A stretch of DNA of 64,000 nt. Source: Nitrospiraceae bacterium (GTDB lineage: Bacteria; Nitrospirota; Nitrospiria; Nitrospirales; UBA8639). The notes under the pieces are model-generated. The model was not told the origin of the DNA. It saw only the letters and a list, made by a program, of their open reading frames with translations, and did not search any database. The stretch covers positions 62,001 through 126,000 of the forward strand of contig JACKFE010000006.1 in assembly GCA_020632635.1 (NCBI GenBank). Reading direction: 5' to 3'. A program made the position numbers and the translations under genes. Shown one piece after another: positions 1-9,076 of this stretch (position 1 is its first letter; every line of letters begins with the position of its first letter).

Positions 1-545
1 TGGAAGCTATTGTGGCCATCCCTATCGTTCTCCCACCGACCGTATTGGGCTTTTATCTGCTGATCGTCCTCGGTCCACATGGTTTCATTGGAGGACCATG
101 GAAGGAGCTCAGCGGCTCGGCCTTATCCTTTACGTTTACCGGACTGGTGATTGCCTCGACACTTTACTCCTTACCATTCGTCGTCCAACCCCTCCATGGA
201 GCCTTTGAATCTCTTGGAAAGACACATCTGGAAGCAGCTTGGGCACTGGGCGCCTCAAAACTTGATGCATTTTTTACCGTGGCTGTTCCCATGACCCTCC
301 GAGGATTTCTTACCGCCATCGTCCTCGGGTTTGCTCACACACTCGGGGAATTTGGTGTGGTCTTAATGGTAGGCGGCAACATTCCTGGACAAACCAAAGT
401 GCTCTCGATTGCCATTTACGACCATGTGGAAGTCTTAGAATACTCCCAAGCCCATACTCTTTCTGCCGGGCTACTCACTTTTTCATTTCTCGTCCTGCTA
501 ACGGTCTATACCATTAATCGCCGACTGCCCATTCGGGTATCCTAA
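1..545 (+). CDS. modB: molybdate ABC transporter permease ModB (5' end outside window)
   Basis: Inner-membrane permease subunit of the molybdate importer. The reading frame is open to the left edge, so the N-terminus is missing; about 180 residues remain of a family usually near 225. Visible are the LVLPPTV-like segment (here IVLPPTVLGF), several hydrophobic helices, and the cytoplasmic EAA loop (EAAWALGASKLDAFF) that contacts the ATPase. The GEFG motif after it is typical of ModB. The stop lies 4 bases before modC, so the two are surely co-transcribed. CysT/CysW sulfate permeases are related, but the GEFG region and the Mop domain of the partner favour molybdate. Confidence 0.9.
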   Translation, partial: EAIVAIPIVLPPTVLGFYLLIVLGPHGFIGGPWKELSGSALSFTFTGLVIASTLYSLPFVVQPLHGAFESLGKTHLEAAWALGASKLDAFFTVAVPMTLRGFLTAIVLGFAHTLGEFGVVLMVGGNIPGQTKVLSIAIYDHVEVLEYSQAHTLSAGLLTFSFLVLLTVYTINRRLPIRVS

Positions 546-549
546 GGAA

Positions 550-1677
550 ATGCTTCCCGATCACACACACCAGATCGTGGCTTGCTGTCAGCTCAACTTT
601 CCCTCCATCACGTTCGACATCAACTTGACGTTATCCAGCAAAGGCACGACCGTCATTTTTGGCCGTTCTGGATGCGGAAAAACGACCTTACTCCGGTTTC
701 TCGCTGGCCTGGAACGGCCACCATTAAGCCGGCTCATCTTTAAGGGGACAGTTTGGCAAGATGAATCGCGACGGATCTTTGTCCCTCTATCTCAACGATC
801 GATCGGATATGTCTTTCAAGACCCCAGACTTTTCCCACACCTCAGCGTTCGATCCAATCTACTCTATGGATATACACGAACGGCTCCTGAACACCGACAT
901 ATTACACCAGATCGAGTGATTGACCTGCTTCAATTACGTCCTTACCTGGACCGCCGCCCGACCCATCTCTCCGGCGGAGAACAGCAGCGAGTGGCCATTG
1001 GGCGAGCCCTTTTGACCACCCCTCACCTACTTCTTATGGACGAACCCCTCAGCTCCCTGGATCTTCAGCGGAAACAAGAGGTGTTGCCATTCTTAAAACG
1101 GCTCAATCGTGAGTTAGGTATTCCGCTTATCTACGTGACGCATGCGCTTGAAGAAGTACTACAACTGGCCGATCAGGTTGTCGTTCTTAAAGAAGGAACG
1201 GTGAGGGCTAATGGGACCGTCCAGGAAGTGTTCTCAGAGCTTGGGCTCAGACATGTCCTTCCCGATCAACATATTGGAGCCGTTCTCGATACACAAATCG
1301 CAGACCATGATCAGGAATTTGGATTAACCCGGCTGGAATTTTCAGGTGGACGATTACACATTCCCCGATTACATCGCCCCGTCGGCGATCATATCCGAGT
1401 TCAACTCCTCGCCAAAGATGTCAGTATCGTCACCGGTGAACGCCCCTTTCTGACCAGTGTCTTGAACGTTCTTCCGGCTACCGTTCTAGAGATTGGCCCA
1501 ATCGACCCGGATCGGCCTTTTGTCGATATCAAATTGGACATCGGCGCTCCACTCCTCGCGACTATCACTCGAAAATCCCTCTCATCTCTTCACTTACAAC
1601 CAGGAAACCAGGTCTATGCCCAAATCAAAGCCGTCGCCTTTAGCCATGAACTAAATCCGTGGCCAGCTCTCCTTTAG
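550..1677 (+). CDS. modC: molybdate ABC transporter ATP-binding protein ModC
   Basis: ATPase that powers molybdate import through ModB. Residues about 15-235 form the ABC domain: Walker A GRSGCGKTT, Q-loop in VFQDPRLFP, signature LSGGEQQR, Walker B LLLMDEP and the switch His in YVTH. The C-terminal 100 or so residues form a Mop-type (TOBE) molybdate-binding domain, as in Escherichia coli ModC. Length (375) is normal. The ribosome-binding AAGGAA overlaps the modB stop, so translation is probably coupled. Its end nearly abuts the convergent regulator gene, leaving no room for a separate terminator. Confidence 0.95.
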   Translation: MLPDHTHQIVACCQLNFPSITFDINLTLSSKGTTVIFGRSGCGKTTLLRFLAGLERPPLSRLIFKGTVWQDESRRIFVPLSQRSIGYVFQDPRLFPHLSVRSNLLYGYTRTAPEHRHITPDRVIDLLQLRPYLDRRPTHLSGGEQQRVAIGRALLTTPHLLLMDEPLSSLDLQRKQEVLPFLKRLNRELGIPLIYVTHALEEVLQLADQVVVLKEGTVRANGTVQEVFSELGLRHVLPDQHIGAVLDTQIADHDQEFGLTRLEFSGGRLHIPRLHRPVGDHIRVQLLAKDVSIVTGERPFLTSVLNVLPATVLEIGPIDPDRPFVDIKLDIGAPLLATITRKSLSSLHLQPGNQVYAQIKAVAFSHELNPWPALL

Positions 1678-1678
1678 A

Positions 1679-2878
1679 TCACCAGCTCAAGGACGTACCA
1701 ATATCCGCAAGGTCATAGCCACCAAGCGCCTCCAACTCCAACCGAAAAGGCCGACTCACCATCGCATCCAATAATCGGTCAATCATCGGATGCGATGCCA
1801 ACATCGACTTTCGCAAAATCAAATCGTACTGCTCTTCTCTCAGGGGAATAAAATCCAGCCCGTAATGTCGGGCAGCCGATTCCACCCCAATACCCACATC
1901 CGCCAATCCATCGCGAATCAACCGTGCAATCTCAAGATGGGACGAAACTTCATGATCATATCCATTCAATTGTCGTCCAACAATCCCGGCCTTCTTTAAC
2001 AGTGTATCAAGGAAAAACCGGGCTCCCGCACCAGCCTCACGATTCACCAGTCGCATATCGGCCCGCCCGAGATCTTCAATGGAGCGAATTTGTTTTGGAT
2101 TTCCCGCCGTCACGATTATTCCTTGTACCCAGGACGCAAAACGAATCCCGAGATAATCCTTGCCTTTGACATGGCGCTTCAAATACGGAATATTACATTC
2201 TCCCGATCTGGCATCCACTAAATGCACGCCCGCGATGTGGACTTCTCCGTCGAGAAGGGCTCGCAGAGCGTTGGCACTTCCCATCGTCCAGTTCATAATT
2301 CTGGCCATTTCCGGCAATTGACGAATATATCCTCCTGCAATAAATAGTGAAGGATCACACCCGGCAATGACTACATGCTGGGCTATCTGTTTGCGGTCGT
2401 GAAGCAATTCCACCAACACTCGCTGAGAAATCCGTCCCTTTCGTTGGGAGAGCACTTTGGTGGCGAGGCCATCTGCCGACACTACAAAGTTCAGCATATC
2501 TCCCAATTCTGACAACGGGCGAGCAATCGTCCGATCACCAATTTGAGCCACATTCACGCGAAGCGCCTGACTTCCCAGCCCTTCTTCGCCAACCCACTCT
2601 GCCTCAATCACCTCCCCCTTCGTCGAAAGACGAAATAAATCCTCAACCTGGCAACCCAACACTTGAGCCAATCGCAACGCGATCGCCGTACTCGGAAGAT
2701 AGTGATTTCCCTCAATGGCGTACATGGCTTGACGAGTTAAGCCGACCTGCTCCGCCAATTCGCCTTGCCCCATTCCTCGCGCTTTTCGCGTAGCCCGTAC
2801 AGCATTCACGATGGAGGCCGAAGCCTCAACGGCTCCACTGGCCATGTTTTTCTTAGGATGAGATCCTCGTTTTTTCAT
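1679..2878 (-). CDS. HTH (XRE-type) regulator with periplasmic-binding-protein-like ligand domain; probable molybdenum regulator
   Basis: Residues about 20-85 are an XRE/Cro helix-turn-helix (ARGMGQGELAEQVGLTRQAM region, then a GNHYLPS turn). The remaining 300 residues resemble the PBP-like substrate-binding domain found in some molybdate-responsive regulators, with the pattern VVIAGCDPSLF and later LVNREAGAGARFFLD and GLADVGIGVE. The gene is convergent with modBC. Together this suggests a one-component regulator that senses molybdate or a molybdenum cofactor-related ligand and controls modABC; ModE itself has a different architecture. The start is uncertain: no clear ribosome-binding site precedes the first ATG, and an ATG 33 bases downstream is possible. 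Confidence 0.75.
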   Translation of the reverse strand: MKKRGSHPKKNMASGAVEASASIVNAVRATRKARGMGQGELAEQVGLTRQAMYAIEGNHYLPSTAIALRLAQVLGCQVEDLFRLSTKGEVIEAEWVGEEGLGSQALRVNVAQIGDRTIARPLSELGDMLNFVVSADGLATKVLSQRKGRISQRVLVELLHDRKQIAQHVVIAGCDPSLFIAGGYIRQLPEMARIMNWTMGSANALRALLDGEVHIAGVHLVDARSGECNIPYLKRHVKGKDYLGIRFASWVQGIIVTAGNPKQIRSIEDLGRADMRLVNREAGAGARFFLDTLLKKAGIVGRQLNGYDHEVSSHLEIARLIRDGLADVGIGVESAARHYGLDFIPLREEQYDLILRKSMLASHPMIDRLLDAMVSRPFRLELEALGGYDLADIGTSLSW

Positions 2879-2922
2879 ACAATAATGATCCGAACAATCC
2901 TCATCAATTACCGGTATCTGCC

Positions 2923-2939
2923 TGACTCACTATGAGTCA
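2923..2939. promoter_or_regulatory. perfect hyphenated palindrome, candidate operator
   Basis: TGACTCA-CTA-TGAGTCA: two 7-base arms separated by 3 bases, about 45 bases upstream of the start of the HTH/ligand-binding regulator. Position and symmetry suit an operator for a dimeric regulator, most simply autoregulation. Binding is inferred, not shown. Confidence 0.45.
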
Positions 2940-4287
2940 CTCGGTAAGGTTATCAAAATTTTCGTTCTCGTTCACTGTCTCCCCTTCCATCAACTTCCTA
3001 TACAGAGGCCAGGATTTCTCTAGCGGAAGATGTTCGAAGGTCATACATGGATTGAGATCCTTCTTCCTTGATTAAGATCCCACCATGCCCCATATCACAG
3101 GCACACCTCCGCAGGTATGCCAACGACCTTTGCAGTACACTCTCTAGGCTTTGAAATTGAAGCCCCCGGAATGTCTATCTCCTCGGCAAGGAGGTTATGC
3201 AGATCACACGTGCGTACCCAATGCTTTTTCCATTTACCTTCTTCGTTGTCCCCCTGACTGACGCACATGACCCTCTTTCTCATAGCTCTCATGCTGAGCC
3301 CCAAATTCCCAAACTCGATAAAGCCACAACCAAGGGAGACCTTGGAACAGAAATCATCACCATTCCATGGTGACCGATTGATCTTCCTGTTCCCCATAGT
3401 GGCGATTACGGGCTAGCATGCCCAAATATTTCATCAAACTCCCCGAAGAACGGTCCATGACCGGATATCACACTGAAATCTTCACTATAGACTGAACACT
3501 CCTTCTACAAGAACATTTTCACCATATCCTGTTTATGGACATGGATCTGGAAAGCATTTCTTGCTTAGGAGAGCCCCTGGTTTTTTTTGCGGGAGCTGGT
3601 TTGGAAATGCAGGAATCCCGATTTCCTTCCGGCCATGGAGTTAGACTTGATCCTTCCCACAAACTCATGGCATTGATAGCGATTTACCACAAAGCGCCCC
3701 CAACGAAACAGGCTTTGTCTCGTTTCACTATATACACGGCTCCCAAGAAACAAACAAACGGACCATGGAAGAGTACCAGGTTGACGTGAATTGTGGTTTG
3801 TTATAGCCAATTCGACCGGCGTCCCAGCAATCAGTCCGACACGGGCATGGCAACGAAACCCGGAGTCCAAGTTATGATTGAACCGCAAACATTCTCGGTG
3901 GATGGCTGTGTAAAGTTTGCATACCCGCACAGCCACAATGAAGCCTTGTTCATCGCTCTAGAAAATCAGACTAGGAAACAGCCCCTACGACGCACGGTTC
4001 CTGATGTAACGAGACTGATGGAACGTTATGTAGGATTTCCAAAGCGTCAGGTCTATTCAGATCCAGCCAGCTTTCCAGTGAGCACTCAGGAAGAATATCA
4101 CATGGTATTGGGGCATATCCCCCTTCCAATGAATGGGGATATCCGGGGAATGGGCAATTATTTACGCTATATGACACGGGAGACTTGCCCCACGCTCGGA
4201 CAGCGTATGGAGAATAATCCCTATTAGCATTGATGGTTCATCCCAATGGCGGCGGGAGGACATACTCTAGAAGAAAGTCGTTCACCA
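2940..4287. other. about 1.35 kb without a recognisable gene
   Basis: Several short open frames occur on both strands (for example 3793-4227 plus, 144 codons, and 3565-3936 minus, 123 codons). They overlap each other, lack convincing ribosome-binding sites, are rich in His, Cys, Trp and Arg as chance frames often are, and match no family I recognise. The stretch may be a decayed gene region or may hold an unrecognised gene. No terminator, tRNA or transposase motif was seen. Confidence 0.4.
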
Positions 4288-4956
4288 CTACATCTTCATC
4301 ATGGCCAATTTGCTCAGATCCAGGATAATTTCCCCACCCCGTTCATCTCCAAGAATGGCTTCCAGCAAACCTTCCTGCTTTTTGGGAATGATGGTGTTTG
4401 GCGAAGCAAACAGGATATCCACGCTCAGGGGCGCCAAGGAAAACAAGGGATAGCGACGATCATAAATTAGACCGGCAGATGGAATTTCATAAATTGCCCG
4501 ATGATTGCTGAGGATAAGATGCAAATGGCCGTCCAGAACAAAAAGACCGCCAGAAGTCACTTCACGTCTAGTTGAATTAACCGGATGACTGATATAAAAC
4601 GTGACCACTTCCTGAGGAACCGCCAAATCCAACCCTTCCTGTAATCGGGTTGCCAACAATTCAACTTCCTCTTCTCGGAAAGCCGGTAGTTCTTCAGCTA
4701 TGCCACGAATCCAGAGAATGAGGCCAGCCCGGTGTTCTCGGACCAGAAGGCCCTTGAGCGCCTCACTAAGCTGATGCCGTGCAAGAGTGACAGGATGGGC
4801 ATTCCAAGTCTTGGGGTCTTCCTGGTCAACCCAAGGAGAAGGTTCTAACCGTACAAACGCCGTCGGATTTTCATAAACCAAGTAGGAATAAATTGGTGGG
4901 GGTGTGCAACCGGCTAAAAGCCATACCAGCCACACGATCCAATACCACCGGCTCAT
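4288..4956 (-). CDS. predicted lipoprotein of unknown function
   Basis: I do not recognise this family. The N-terminus is a short positively charged, hydrophobic leader ending in a lipobox (WLLAGC, Cys at residue 17), so the product is probably a lipid-anchored envelope protein of about 220 residues. The rest is mixed alpha/beta with no obvious catalytic motif. An ATG start is chosen; a GTG 9 bases upstream overlaps the cyclophilin stop as GTGA and would also serve. Overlap or near-contact with the cyclophilin gene indicates one operon. Confidence 0.7.
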   Translation of the reverse strand: MSRWYWIVWLVWLLAGCTPPPIYSYLVYENPTAFVRLEPSPWVDQEDPKTWNAHPVTLARHQLSEALKGLLVREHRAGLILWIRGIAEELPAFREEEVELLATRLQEGLDLAVPQEVVTFYISHPVNSTRREVTSGGLFVLDGHLHLILSNHRAIYEIPSAGLIYDRRYPLFSLAPLSVDILFASPNTIIPKKQEGLLEAILGDERGGEIILDLSKLAMMKM

Positions 4957-4961
4957 GCTGA

Positions 4962-5492
4962 TCACTCGGGTGTGGTAACTTCACCGATGCGAACAGTCAT
5001 TTCAATACGATCCAGAGGATTGTCGTTCCCATCTCGGGGAGCATTGACAATACGATCCACAACGTCCATCCCGCTGACGACTTCTCCAAATACCGTGTAT
5101 TGCCCGTTTAGAAAACTGGCATCGGCCACACAGATAAAAAATTGTGAGCCCGCGCTATTGGGGTCCTGAGCCCGAGCCATCGACAATGTCCCACGCTTGT
5201 GCGGCCGCTGATTAAATTCAGCCTTGACCTGATAGCCAGGTCCGCCGGTTCCATGTCGGGATCGATCAGAGCTTTTACTCTGGGGATCCCCACCCTGAAT
5301 CATAAATCCCGGGATGACTCGATGAAACGTGGTTCCATTATAAAATCCCTGGCCTGCCAATTTCACAAGATTTCCTGCATGATTGGGAGCCACATCTGGA
5401 AAAAATTTTAACTGAATATCCCCCCACGATTCGCCTTTCACGGTGATTCCAATTGTGGCCCGCGTATGATCCGTAACTATCACATCACTCAT
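4962..5492 (-). CDS. peptidyl-prolyl cis-trans isomerase, cyclophilin type
   Basis: Catalyses cis-trans isomerisation of Xaa-Pro bonds during protein folding. The cyclophilin core is clear: FHRVIPGFMIQGGDP with the catalytic Arg, then AGSQFFI, and FGEVVSGMDVVDRI near the end. About 176 residues, normal for a single-domain bacterial PpiB. No signal peptide, so it is cytoplasmic. The ATG chosen has a GGAAAGG ribosome-binding site 8 bases upstream; that site lies inside an alternative GTG-initiated extension of 6 codons, which argues against the longer form. Downstream lipoprotein gene overlaps or abuts. Confidence 0.93.
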   Translation of the reverse strand: MSDVIVTDHTRATIGITVKGESWGDIQLKFFPDVAPNHAGNLVKLAGQGFYNGTTFHRVIPGFMIQGGDPQSKSSDRSRHGTGGPGYQVKAEFNQRPHKRGTLSMARAQDPNSAGSQFFICVADASFLNGQYTVFGEVVSGMDVVDRIVNAPRDGNDNPLDRIEMTVRIGEVTTPE

Positions 5493-5538
5493 CCGATACA
5501 CCCTTTCCACGTTTGCATGTGTTCAATACATGAACGTA

Positions 5539-6621
5539 TTATTGATAAGGCCCTTGGGGAATGGTTTGCATGCCAAACCCGTGACTGACGTCTACCCAAT
5601 TCCCTTCTCCATCTTGGCTTCGAAATGCCCCACTACTGGTTCCAGCATAGACTTCATGTGTGGGGGTAACCAATAAAGTCTGGATGGACTTTTGATGGAG
5701 GCCCTTGTTGAGGGGAATCCATTGACGTTGAGCTTGAACCCATCGAAAAATGCCATTTCCCGTTCCAACGAGAATATCTTCACTTAACGGCACAATGCTA
5801 CGGATGGAGTCATTTGGCAATCGTCGCCCAATGGGCTCCCAGGTTTGCCCTGCATTCCGGCTCCGAAACATTCCTCCATTTTGAGTACCCAGGAAAATAT
5901 TTCCCTGACTATTCACCGCAATGACCCGCAAATAGCGATGAGGCAGCCGCTCCTTCGGATCGACAAACACTGATTCAAAATCCACCCACTTAGCTTCAAA
6001 GGGACCTTCAATATCAAAACGAAATAGTCCCTTTCCGGCGGTGGCCGCAAGAAGGGTCCGATCATCCAGCATCGCTAGCCCGGCAACTAAAATCTGCTTT
6101 AAGCCCTTTCCAAGACGCGACCATCGTTGGGAAGCGTCATCCCAACGAAACACGCCGGTCCCCGTACCAGCAAACAGGTGTTGCCGATGAACCATGAGCG
6201 ACCTCACTTCTGTCTGTTCCAATCCAGTTTGAACAGATTCCCAACGGGAATCTCCGAGTTTGAGGCGAAACACTCCCCCACGAACCGTCCCTGCATAGAT
6301 AGAGTCAGGTGGCCGGAAAACCAGACACAACAGAAACGGGTCCAGCAATCCGACATTCCACATTTCCCATGATTGTCCCTGATCCACACTGCGGAATATG
6401 CCCATGCCAAAGGAACCGGCATACAAAGTGCCCTCGGGCGTCACAGCCATTGTTTGAATACTCGGAGAAAATCCTTGTGGATGCCCCTCACTAGAGGGAT
6501 TCGGATGAAGAGCCGGAGCATTACTGACCGGGGAAACAGACTCCTGAGCATTGGCCACCCCTGACAATCCGACAAGGACAACCATGAACCACAGCCTGCA
6601 TAACAATTGAGACATACTCAT
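5539..6621 (-). CDS. exported beta-propeller protein (BNR/Ycf48-like repeats)
   Basis: Begins with a signal peptide (hydrophobic core then GVANAQ, cleavage after Ala near residue 25). The mature part holds at least six repeats of the form IFRSxDxGQSWE / LYAGT, the Asp-box and YAG pattern of sialidase-like and Ycf48-like propellers. No sialidase active-site set is apparent, so a binding or assembly role is more likely than glycosidase activity. An ATG start is chosen because a TTG extension would put 18 residues ahead of the signal peptide. It follows tatC on the same strand. A related lipoprotein occurs at 46750-47805. Confidence 0.75.
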   Translation of the reverse strand: MSMSQLLCRLWFMVVLVGLSGVANAQESVSPVSNAPALHPNPSSEGHPQGFSPSIQTMAVTPEGTLYAGSFGMGIFRSVDQGQSWEMWNVGLLDPFLLCLVFRPPDSIYAGTVRGGVFRLKLGDSRWESVQTGLEQTEVRSLMVHRQHLFAGTGTGVFRWDDASQRWSRLGKGLKQILVAGLAMLDDRTLLAATAGKGLFRFDIEGPFEAKWVDFESVFVDPKERLPHRYLRVIAVNSQGNIFLGTQNGGMFRSRNAGQTWEPIGRRLPNDSIRSIVPLSEDILVGTGNGIFRWVQAQRQWIPLNKGLHQKSIQTLLVTPTHEVYAGTSSGAFRSQDGEGNWVDVSHGFGMQTIPQGPYQ

Positions 6622-6687
6622 AAGAACAACGAAAAAAAAGGCATGGGTCCATTTCCACTTGAAAATGGACCCCAAAGAGATCCGATA

Positions 6688-7470
6688 TTAAAGGACAGCA
6701 GCCCGATTATCTTCCGGCATAATCGGTTTTCGTGCAAAAATCTTGGCTCCATGAATTCCGATTTCATACAGAACGATTAACGGAACCGCCATCAATAACA
6801 TAGTAAATAACGTGGCATCCGGTGTAATGATTGCCGATACAATCAATGCCACCATGGCGGCATGTTTCCGGTACTGAGATAGCACAGAATGCTGAACGAC
6901 TCCAATACGTGCCAACAGCGAAAGAACGAGAGGAATTTCAAAAGCAAAACCAAACGCCAACAAGAATTTGACATTGAAGTCCACATAGGTCCCTACGGCC
7001 AATTCCGGAGTGAGCGATCGATCCATTCCAAAGGTAACAAAAAAATTGATCACCAACGGGAGAATGATGAGATTACAAAACACCAAGCCCATCACAAAAA
7101 ATCCCAGCCCCAATAGGAATAAAGGAATCGCCCAGCGTTGTTCCTTCTGGAGCAACGCTGGGGCAATAAATTTCCAGAATTGGTAAAGGATAACGGGAAC
7201 ACTGGCAATGACGGCCGCCATAAAGGAAATTTTGATTGACGCAAACAATGCCTCGGCCGGGGCGTAAAAGATCAGATCATCCTCAAAGGGCCGTTTAAAC
7301 CAATCAATCAACCATTCCGCATAGGAAAACGCCACGACAAACCACACCATAATCGTGCCTCCCACAAAGAGAAGCCGTTTTTTAATATCACGAATATGCC
7401 GCTGTAAGGGGTGCGCTACCCTATTTAAGACCATTTGAGAACTGGCAACTACGCTCATGGGACCAATCAC
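6688..7470 (-). CDS. tatC: twin-arginine translocase subunit TatC
   Basis: Integral membrane receptor subunit that recognises twin-arginine signal peptides and exports folded proteins. About 260 residues with six hydrophobic helices; typical landmarks are HIRDIKKRL near the N-terminus, the FPFEDD-like cytoplasmic segment (FKRPFEDDL), the conserved Glu in the LQKEQRW loop after a FWKFIAPAL helix, and SAIITPDATLFTML in the last third. No tatA/B lies beside it in this window. A likely client, a Tat-exported molybdopterin oxidoreductase, is encoded at 34310-35341. A GTG start with GGAAGG just upstream is used; an ATG 12 bases downstream is possible. Confidence 0.95.
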   Translation of the reverse strand: MIGPMSVVASSQMVLNRVAHPLQRHIRDIKKRLLFVGGTIMVWFVVAFSYAEWLIDWFKRPFEDDLIFYAPAEALFASIKISFMAAVIASVPVILYQFWKFIAPALLQKEQRWAIPLFLLGLGFFVMGLVFCNLIILPLVINFFVTFGMDRSLTPELAVGTYVDFNVKFLLAFGFAFEIPLVLSLLARIGVVQHSVLSQYRKHAAMVALIVSAIITPDATLFTMLLMAVPLIVLYEIGIHGAKIFARKPIMPEDNRAAVL

Positions 7471-7499
7471 GAACCTTCCATATCTAATATGTGATGAGG

Positions 7500-7745
7500 C
7501 TATCCCGTGGTACTGGCTTCTTCAACGGTATGCCGATGGTCACGGACCATGGCCGCCATTCGATCTTTTTTGGCGAGCTTTTCAACCTGTAATTGCTTTT
7601 TCAGTACTTCTTCTTGCGGGGTGAGAACGTGATGTTTGAGGAGCCGCTGTAATTCTGCATCAAGCTGATGATGAGAGTCCTCCAATTCACGATATTCCCG
7701 GCTGGAGGTCCGAAGTTGGTCTGCAATTTGATCATCCGTCATCAT
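7500..7745 (-). CDS. DUF465 (YdcH-type) small coiled-coil protein
   Basis: 81 residues, almost wholly helical and charged, with the pattern YRELEDSHHQLDAEL then a Lys/Leu-rich second helix (EEVLKKQLQVEKLAKKDRMAA split here by type). This matches the short antiparallel coiled coil of DUF465 proteins, whose role is unknown. AAAAGGAGG lies 8 bases before the first of two adjacent ATGs. It sits directly upstream of tatC in the same direction. Confidence 0.8.
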   Translation of the reverse strand: MMTDDQIADQLRTSSREYRELEDSHHQLDAELQRLLKHHVLTPQEEVLKKQLQVEKLAKKDRMAAMVRDHRHTVEEASTTG

Positions 7746-7829
7746 GCGATGCCTCCTTTTGTACAGTGGTGAATAGACGCATCTTGAAGTCCAATACCTG
7801 ATTACTGGGCCTGAACATTTAAATCTTGC

Positions 7830-8324
7830 CTAGAGAGAGACAAGAGGATGTAATTCCATAAGGATAGCATCCTCATCAGGGTTCGTATAGTAGGCCTTCC
7901 TTGTGGCATACTCCTTGAATCCAAAAAATTGATAGAGGTTTCTCGCGCCATGATTTGATGCCCGGACTTCTAACAATCCACGCTTACAACCTTCTTCAAG
8001 GCCCAGATGAATAGATTGGGTAACAAGGATTTTTGCAAGTCCCTGTTTTCGATACTCTTCAACCACTGCCAAATTCAGAAATCGCAACTCCTCAAACACT
8101 ATCCAACAGCAAAGATACGCAATCACTGGAAACGTGGCCTGACGCCCCTGGGGATGCGGCACGACAAACAGGCGACTAAAGGGATTTCCACCTAATTCTG
8201 CTTCAATATTTTTTCGAGACCAAGGAGCGGTAAAACAAGCGGACTCCAGTCTGACCAAAGCCTCCAAATCTTGTGGCAAGGCTGCACGAATCAATGGTTC
8301 AAAACAGGGAGAACTCGCGTTCAT
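7830..8324 (-). CDS. rimI: ribosomal-protein-alanine N-acetyltransferase RimI
   Basis: GNAT-fold acetyltransferase; the family acetylates the N-terminal alanine of ribosomal protein S18. Visible motifs: APWSRKNIEAEL typical of RimI, LNLAVVEEYRKQGLAK as the acetyl-CoA-binding motif A, and NLYQFFGFKEYATRKAYY near the end, ending in a DAILMEL strand. About 164 residues, slightly longer than E. coli RimI. The ATG used lies 4 bases after the tsaB stop with AGGGATAGGA upstream; the longer open frame reads into tsaB. tsaB-rimI adjacency is a common bacterial arrangement. Confidence 0.9.
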   Translation of the reverse strand: MNASSPCFEPLIRAALPQDLEALVRLESACFTAPWSRKNIEAELGGNPFSRLFVVPHPQGRQATFPVIAYLCCWIVFEELRFLNLAVVEEYRKQGLAKILVTQSIHLGLEEGCKRGLLEVRASNHGARNLYQFFGFKEYATRKAYYTNPDEDAILMELHPLVSL

Positions 8325-8328
8325 CGTC

Positions 8329-9036
8329 CTATCCCTGGGAACGCTGGGGAGCATGATGATTTCCCATGGCCACTTCCGCATACGAGAGTTGCAAATAATG
8401 CGGGCTGGTTCCTTCAGCAAGTGTTTCCCCACGTGCCAGATACCCTATCCCAGCTAACCCAACGCCTTGTGCTGAAGGATGACCACTATCCGAAGCAGAA
8501 CGTACTCGATGCTCTTGAGTTGAGACCAAAAATTCTTGATTGCGGATCCAACCATCCCCCACAACCAGTGTTTCTCCTCCATCTAAGGATTGCAGCACTT
8601 CACCCACTGTCCCCATGGCCTCATTTCCTATACGCACCACTGCCTCACCACTCCATTCATACAATCCAAAATACAGATGTCCAGGTTTAATAAAGATCGT
8701 ACTGAGAATCGGCAGAGAAACTGGAAGGACATTCCAGGCTAAGGCTTCCAAGGACGAGACGCCCACCATGGGAATAGCCAGTGCCAAGCGCAGAGCCGAC
8801 ATCGTGGCCATTCCTACCCGCAGACCGGTAAAGGATCCTGGTCCGATTGAAACGGCCAACCCCTGAAGATCACCAACTTGTACTCCCGCTGAGACCAATA
8901 GCCGATCGATGGTAGGCAGAAGTTGACTCGTGAGTGATTGGCCTGGTTGACAGAGGGATGAAGCCAAGAGCTGACGCCCATTCAAGAGGGCCACACTGGG
9001 CATGAATGTTCCGGTTTCAATGGCAAGAAGCAACAT
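8329..9036 (-). CDS. tsaB: tRNA threonylcarbamoyladenosine biosynthesis protein TsaB
   Basis: Partner and activator of TsaD in formation of t6A37 on ANN-decoding tRNAs. The ASKHA-type N-terminus reads LLLAIETGT, followed by GLAVSIGPGSFTGLRVGMAT, the diagnostic TsaB segment. About 235 residues, normal. Start set at the ATG before LLLAIETG; a TTG five codons upstream is less likely. Same direction as rimI downstream and the LolB-like gene upstream. Confidence 0.93.
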   Translation of the reverse strand: MLLLAIETGTFMPSVALLNGRQLLASSLCQPGQSLTSQLLPTIDRLLVSAGVQVGDLQGLAVSIGPGSFTGLRVGMATMSALRLALAIPMVGVSSLEALAWNVLPVSLPILSTIFIKPGHLYFGLYEWSGEAVVRIGNEAMGTVGEVLQSLDGGETLVVGDGWIRNQEFLVSTQEHRVRSASDSGHPSAQGVGLAGIGYLARGETLAEGTSPHYLQLSYAEVAMGNHHAPQRSQG

Positions 9037-9076
9037 GGTTATCGTGCCCAATTGAGGTCAGTCATAGAAATCAAGT

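Noticed and set aside
3793..4227. 144-codon frame in the empty region
   Set aside because: Overlaps another long frame on the opposite strand, has no initiation signals and no family match.
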